Below, piece after piece: positions 59,530 to 64,000 of a DNA stretch of 64,000 bases. How positions within the stretch are numbered: the first letter of the stretch is position 1; each line of letters opens with the position of its first letter. The translations under genes were made by a program, and so were the position numbers. The notes beneath the pieces are model-generated. The model worked only from the letters and a program-made list of their open reading frames with translations. It was not told where the DNA came from and ran no database searches. Origin of the DNA: a bacterium. Lineage in GTDB: Bacteria > Pseudomonadota > Alphaproteobacteria > Micavibrionales > UBA2020. The DNA lies in assembly GCA_029945425.1 (NCBI GenBank), contig JAQSDV010000004.1:1226991-1290990 (forward strand), written 5' to 3'.

Positions 59530-60599
59530 ACCGGCATTTTACCGGCGGGTGTCTGCGGCGCACTGACGGCCGCCGCAGCATTGTTCAGCGCGGCCTTTAC
59601 ATCCGGCACCGATTTGAAACTGTCATTGGCGTGCAGCAATACCGGCACAGGGCGCGCTGCCGTGACCGAGGCGTGTTTCGCCGGTTGCAGCTTCTGCGCC
59701 GCTTTCTTCACGAAGGTCACAGCCGCGCGCAGGTAAGGTTTCACGGCCTTGCCCACCGGTTGGGTGGCAATACCCGCCAGCAGCCCCACGCCCGCATGGA
59801 GGGTGAGCGACGCCGCAGCCTGCACCAGCGCATTCGATGACAAATATCCAAGCGCCGTTGTGGCGACATGATCAGCGCCCGGTATGCCATGCACCAGCAT
59901 CGTGCCACCCACGACGAACATGGCCGCGGAACCCAGCACACCAATCGCCTTGATCAGCTTGGGCGCGATACGCACCAGCCCTTCACCCGCGCGGCGCACG
60001 GTTTTCGAAAACAGGCTGTCGCCCTGTTTGGCGGCCAGCAGGTCGCCCGCATCATCGATCTTGATGACGGCCGCAACGGTTGCGTAAACGCCAACCGTCA
60101 TGGCCAGCGCGGTTGCCGCCAGCGTGCCGAGCTGGATCAGGAAAGGCGCGCCTGCAACGGTCAGCAATGAAACCGTCGTGATTTCGGCAGACAGTAAAAG
60201 ATCGGTGCGGATGGCATGCTTGACATGCTGCCTTTCCCAACCGGCATGGTTTTGCGCATGGGCTTCGCTGGCATCACGCTTCGGTGCCTTCATCTTGCGG
60301 TGGACGATTTTCTCCATCGCGTCATAGCACAGCAACGCGCCGCCCGCCGCCAGCATGGGCACGATCAATCCCGGCATGGTGAAGGTCAGACCCAGTGCGG
60401 TCGGGATCAGGATCGCCTTGTTTTTCAGCGCGCCCTTGAACACGTGCCACACCATTGGCAGCTTGCGGTTGCTCTGCCCGCCGATCAGCAGGTTGCAGGC
60501 AATCGCCGTGTCGTCGCCGACCACGCCCAGCGTCTGCACCGCCGCGCGTTGCGACAGGGCGGCGATTTCTCCCAGCTGTGCGGCGAAGCCTGCCGACAT
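59499..60599 (-). CDS. DUF808-family membrane protein, copy 4
   Basis: The 366-residue divergent copy keeps TLGVVGDDTAIACNLL, KGALKNKAILIPTALGL, AAGGALLCYDAMEKI, DLLLSAEITTVSL and GSAAMFVVGGTMLVHGIPGADH. The tail of about 65 residues includes VPDVKAALNNAAAA and Pro/Ala/Lys. I use the ATG at 60599 (MSAGFAAQL), as the upstream 12 residues of the open frame look unnatural. The ribosome-binding site is weak (GGAAAG). Inner-membrane protein of unknown role. Confidence 0.82.
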   Translation of the reverse strand: MSAGFAAQLGEIAALSQRAAVQTLGVVGDDTAIACNLLIGGQSNRKLPMVWHVFKGALKNKAILIPTALGLTFTMPGLIVPMLAAGGALLCYDAMEKIVHRKMKAPKRDASEAHAQNHAGWERQHVKHAIRTDLLLSAEITTVSLLTVAGAPFLIQLGTLAATALAMTVGVYATVAAVIKIDDAGDLLAAKQGDSLFSKTVRRAGEGLVRIAPKLIKAIGVLGSAAMFVVGGTMLVHGIPGADHVATTALGYLSSNALVQAAASLTLHAGVGLLAGIATQPVGKAVKPYLRAAVTFVKKAAQKLQPAKHASVTAARPVPVLLHANDSFKSVPDVKAALNNAAAAVSAPQTPAGKMPVQAVKPPRPA

Positions 60600-60683
60600 G
60601 CGCGTTGATCTTTCCGTTTGTTGAACGACGGGCAAGATACCGCAAACCTGCAGCGCAAGGGAAGTGTTATGTAAGGCGTTGAT

Positions 60684-61730
60684 CTAGAAGCGATAACCCA
60701 GCGCCACGGTGCCGAAAATCGACGCGTCATCCTGCTTGTCGAATTCTTTCGTCCGGTACATCAGGGCATAGGAAAGGCGCGTATGGCCGTAGGTGAATGC
60801 GATGCCCGCGGTGGCATCGCCGACAAGGATGTTTTTATCGACGCTGTAGCTGTCCGAAAACGTATTCCCGTCGAGGAAGATGTTGCGGGCGACCGCGCGG
60901 CCTTCGATCCCGCCGAACAGGTGCCAGCTGAACTGCCCGTCATCGACGATGAACGCGCCGGTGCCCGGCATTGCGGGGCGCACGCGGGCGGGGTCATCCT
61001 GAAACCGCCCAGAAGACGGGCTGAGGCGCAAGGAAAGCCCCGCATTGGTATAGGTATAAATGTTGCCGAGCGTCACGCCGAAATGCGGCTCCACCCCCGC
61101 CGACAGGCCGAGCGGACCTTCGAACCCGTAACGCTCCGGCCAGCGGCGCTGCCAGCTGAGCATAAGGCCCGGCTCGTTATCCAGCTGGTTGTCCCAGCCA
61201 CGCGGCGTGGGGCTGTCGGAGATATGTTCATGCACAAAAGTCTGCACCTGACGGCCCAATGCCGCGGGCCCGACGACGCCCACCGTCGCCTCGATTTCAT
61301 CGATATGGTTGTCTGTAATGCTGACCAGTCCGGCAGAGGTGTAAAGGAACGCAGCCCAGGGCCGGTCATTCGGGTCTTGCGTCACCCGCGTGATGTCCTT
61401 CGGCGTGTAAAGGTTATGGCCGAGCGAATAGTAAATGCTGGTCGTCGGGTTGATCGTGAATGTCGGGATCAACCTGTCGATGACGTCAAAAATCTGCGGC
61501 GGGCGCTTGCCGATGTCGAAATAGGTGATGCGCGCGCCGTTGGTGTAGTTCTGGTCGGCGCCGCCGCCATAGAGATCGTTTTCGGAATTCAGCGTGATGA
61601 ACTGGCGGTCTTCGACCCCCACCAGACGCTGCGCAATTTGTTGCTGCAACGTCTCTTTTTCCTCCGCCGCGCGGGCGGGGGTGGCGAGCAATAATGCGGC
61701 GACGATGAATGTGAAGATGACCGGTCTCAT
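60684..61730 (-). CDS. LpxR/DUF2219-type outer-membrane lipid A deacylase
   Basis: The 348-residue protein has a signal peptide (MRPVIFTFIVAALLLATPARA). The LpxR pattern follows: ITLNSENDLYGGGADQNYTNGAR with the catalytic Asn/Asp pair, GHNLYTPKD, then GPAALGRQVQTFVHEH and RGWDNQLDNEPGLML with the family His. It ends in Phe (LGYRF) like a barrel. LpxR removes the 3'-linked acyloxyacyl group of lipid A using calcium, altering recognition of the cell surface. I use the ATG at 61730; 61745 is also open. Confidence 0.85.
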   Translation of the reverse strand: MRPVIFTFIVAALLLATPARAAEEKETLQQQIAQRLVGVEDRQFITLNSENDLYGGGADQNYTNGARITYFDIGKRPPQIFDVIDRLIPTFTINPTTSIYYSLGHNLYTPKDITRVTQDPNDRPWAAFLYTSAGLVSITDNHIDEIEATVGVVGPAALGRQVQTFVHEHISDSPTPRGWDNQLDNEPGLMLSWQRRWPERYGFEGPLGLSAGVEPHFGVTLGNIYTYTNAGLSLRLSPSSGRFQDDPARVRPAMPGTGAFIVDDGQFSWHLFGGIEGRAVARNIFLDGNTFSDSYSVDKNILVGDATAGIAFTYGHTRLSYALMYRTKEFDKQDDASIFGTVALGYRF

Positions 61731-61795
61731 AACGCATCCTAACACGTCATGGTGTTAATCGTTCACACAGCGTTCAGGATTTCCGGTGGTGATGC

Positions 61796-61834
61796 AAAAA
61801 AACAAGCCGCCCGTATGAAGGGGCGGCTTGTTTT
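61796..61834 (-). terminator. Bidirectional intrinsic terminator after gcvP
   Basis: AACAAGCCGCCC and GGGCGGCTTGTT form a 12-bp stem with an 8-nt loop, with A and T runs outside on both strands. It lies just after the gcvP stop and separates gcvP from the LpxR gene. Confidence 0.88.
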
Positions 61835-61849
61835 CGGATAATCAGTTGG

Positions 61850-64000
61850 CTACGCCGCCTCCGAATACGCCTCGATCGGCGGGCAGGCGCAGATCAGGTT
61901 GCGGTCGCCCGCGGCATGGTCGATGCGGTTGACGGGCGGCCAGTATTTGTCGCCGATCAGGTGCGATGCCGGGAATGCGCCGTCATGGCGGGAATAGGGG
62001 CGTTCCCATTTCTCCGCCGTCAGGTCGCCCAGCGTATGCGGGGCCAGTTGCAGGGGGTTGTTGCCTTGCGGATATTCGCCCTTTTCAACCTTGGCGATTT
62101 CCATGCGGATGACGGTCAGCGCCTCGATGAAGCGGTCCAGCTCCGCCTTGCTTTCGCTTTCCGTCGGCTCGATCATCAGCGTGCCGGGGACGGGGAAAGA
62201 CATGGTGGGCGCGTGGAAACCGAAATCCATCAGGCGTTTGGCAATATCGTCGACGCTGATATTGGCGGATGTCTTCAGCGGGCGCGTATCAAGGATGCAT
62301 TCATGCGCCACATAGCCGTTCTTGCCCTTGTAGAGCGTGACGTAATGCTTCTCCAGTTTCTTGGCGATGTAGTTGGCGTTCAGGATGGCGACGTGCGTTG
62401 CGCGCTTCAACCCTTCGGTGCCCATCAGCGTGATATAGACCCACGAAATGGGCAGGATCGATGCCGAACCATAGGGCGCCGCCGAAACGGGGCCGATCGC
62501 ATTTTCACCGCCCACGCCGCCCACCAGCGGATGGCCGGGCAGGAACGGGGCAAGATGTTCGGCAACGCCAATCGGGCCCATGCCGGGACCGCCGCCGCCA
62601 TGCGGAATGCAGAAAGTTTTATGCAGGTTCATATGCATCACATCCGCGCCGAACTTGCCGGGGCAGGCAAGGCCGACCAGCGCGTTGAAATTCGCGCCGT
62701 CCATGTAAACCTGACCGCCGTTGTCGTGGATGATCTTGCAGATTTCGCGGATTTCTTCCTCGAACACGCCATGCGTCGACGGATAGGTGACCATCAGCGC
62801 GGCGAGTTTGTCTTTATGCTGCGTCGCCTTCGCGCGCAGGTCGTTCAAATCCACGTTGCCGTTATCATCGCAGGCGGTGATGACGACTTCCATTCCCGCC
62901 ATGACGGCGGTCGCGGGATTGGTGCCATGCGCGGAAGACGGGATCAGGCAGATATTGCGGTGCTGCTCGCCCTTTGACTCATGATAGGCGCGGATGACCA
63001 GCAGGCCGGAATATTCGCCCTGTGACCCTGCGTTCGGCTGCAGCGTGACCGCTGCAAAACCGGTGAGCGTGCAAAGCTTCGCTTCCAGATCCTTCAACAT
63101 TAATTTGTAACCCTGCGCCTGATCGAGCGGCGCGAAGGGGTGCATGTTGCCGAATTCGGGCCAGGTCACGGGGATCATTTCCGCCGTGGCATTGAGTTTC
63201 ATCGTGCAGGAACCCAGCGCGATCATGGAACGGTTCAGCGCGATGTCTTTCTGTTCCAGATGACGCAGGTAGCGCAGCATTTCTGTTTCCGACCGGTATT
63301 GATGGAAGGTCGGATGTTGCAGATATTCCGATGTGCGCTTCAGCGATTGCGGAATGGCGTCCGCCACGCCCGCATCCAGTGCCTCGACCGAGAAACCCAG
63401 CGCGCCCTTGCCGGAGAATACCTGCCACAGGCGGAAGACTTCATCGCGGGTGGAACGTTCATCCAGCGACACGCCGATGCGGCCGTCGCCGAAATCGCGC
63501 AGGTTGATTTCCTTGCCTTGCGCGCGGTCGAGAATTTCCTGCGCATGGCTGCCGGTATCGACCGTCACGGTATCAAAGAAATTCGCATTGGTGGAACTGA
63601 AACCCAGCTTGCGCAAACCTTCCGCGAAAATCGCGGCGAGGCGGTGCGTGCGGGTCGCAATGGTTTTCAGGCCTTCGGGGCCGTGATAGACCGCATAGAA
63701 CGCGGCGATGTTCGCCAGCAGCACCTGCGCGGTGCAGATGTTCGACGTCGCCTTTTCGCGGCGGATATGCTGCTCGCGCGTTTGCAGGGCAAGACGGTAT
63801 GCGGCTTTGCCTTTGCTGTCGACCGATACGCCGACGATGCGGCCGGGGATGGAGCGTTTATAGGCATCCTGCGCGGCAAAGAACGCGGCATGGGGCCCAC
63901 CGTAACCCAGCGGCACGCCGAAGCGCTGCGCCGATCCGAAAACGATATCCGCGCCCCATTCGCCGGGCGGTTTTAGCAGGGTGAGCGCCAGCAGGTCGGT
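61850..64000 (-). CDS. gcvP: Glycine dehydrogenase (decarboxylating), C-terminal part
   Basis: About 716 residues are visible and the frame stays open through base 64000, so the N-terminal part of this roughly 950-residue protein lies beyond the window. It decarboxylates glycine in the glycine cleavage system using PLP. Recognisable are [68 protein letters not shown], and the PLP Lys region [20 protein letters not shown]. The long single-chain form is present rather than split GcvPA/GcvPB. Confidence 0.96.
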   Translation of the reverse strand, partial: TDLLALTLLKPPGEWGADIVFGSAQRFGVPLGYGGPHAAFFAAQDAYKRSIPGRIVGVSVDSKGKAAYRLALQTREQHIRREKATSNICTAQVLLANIAAFYAVYHGPEGLKTIATRTHRLAAIFAEGLRKLGFSSTNANFFDTVTVDTGSHAQEILDRAQGKEINLRDFGDGRIGVSLDERSTRDEVFRLWQVFSGKGALGFSVEALDAGVADAIPQSLKRTSEYLQHPTFHQYRSETEMLRYLRHLEQKDIALNRSMIALGSCTMKLNATAEMIPVTWPEFGNMHPFAPLDQAQGYKLMLKDLEAKLCTLTGFAAVTLQPNAGSQGEYSGLLVIRAYHESKGEQHRNICLIPSSAHGTNPATAVMAGMEVVITACDDNGNVDLNDLRAKATQHKDKLAALMVTYPSTHGVFEEEIREICKIIHDNGGQVYMDGANFNALVGLACPGKFGADVMHMNLHKTFCIPHGGGGPGMGPIGVAEHLAPFLPGHPLVGGVGGENAIGPVSAAPYGSASILPISWVYITLMGTEGLKRATHVAILNANYIAKKLEKHYVTLYKGKNGYVAHECILDTRPLKTSANISVDDIAKRLMDFGFHAPTMSFPVPGTLMIEPTESESKAELDRFIEALTVIRMEIAKVEKGEYPQGNNPLQLAPHTLGDLTAEKWERPYSRHDGAFPASHLIGDKYWPPVNRIDHAAGDRNLICACPPIEAYSEAA

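Overview
This 64 kb window is a GC-rich, densely coding chromosomal segment that looks alphaproteobacterial. The main evidence is gene order: ffh-rpsP-rimM-(two inserted genes)-trmD-rplS followed by leuC, leuD and leuB; tkt-gap-(one inserted gene)-fba-thiE; and a stomatin/NfeD pair. A Rhodospirillales- or Micavibrio-like lineage is a reasonable guess, but no rRNA is present and I did not fix the genus. Most genes are ordinary housekeeping genes. Between them sit lineage-specific proteins, several driven by near-consensus sigma-70 promoters. I saw no insertion sequence, CRISPR array, rRNA or recognisable riboswitch.

Layout. 0-3.4 kb: the tail of an RTX-type repeat protein, then ackA with a short phosphotransacetylase. 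3.5-6.4 kb: pepN with its own promoter and terminator. 6.4-11.5 kb: all five steps of a DeLey-Doudoroff type galactose pathway (dehydrogenase, lactonase and kinase on +; aldolase and dehydratase on -). 11.5-17.6 kb: a DUF5666/DUF6502 pair, an outer-membrane barrel, and tldD-pmbA. 17.6-24.6 kb: cmk, an SDR, an Ada-AlkA fusion, a Q-rich secreted coiled-coil protein and a Bcr/CflA-type exporter. 24.6-30.8 kb: two tandem TauD/TfdA-like oxygenases, an ECF sigma factor, ogt, a VOC protein, an AT-rich orphan membrane protein beside tRNA-Ser(GGA), and a MOSC protein.

30.8-43.3 kb: stomatin and NfeD, a PfkB kinase, leuB, leuD and leuC with a nuclease gene wedged between leuC and leuD, then rplS, trmD, rimM, rpsP and ffh. 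43.5-46.3 kb: two ankyrin genes translationally coupled to epmA, and a small secreted protein. 46.4-54.1 kb: thiE, class I fba, a cadherin/CSPG-like repeat protein where pgk might be expected, gap, an orphan gene and tkt. 54.2-60.6 kb: small orphan genes and four DUF808 (YedI-like) membrane-protein paralogues. 60.7-64 kb: an LpxR-like lipid A deacylase and the C-terminal part of gcvP.

The most unusual features are the four-copy DUF808 cluster, with a C-terminal linear motif shared by three copies and a His-rich loop in one; the PD-(D/E)XK nuclease placed in frame-tight fashion inside the leucine operon, with similar sequences at both junctions; the duplicated oxygenases, one of which lacks an apparent iron-ligand histidine; the ankyrin-epmA operon; and the missing pgk.
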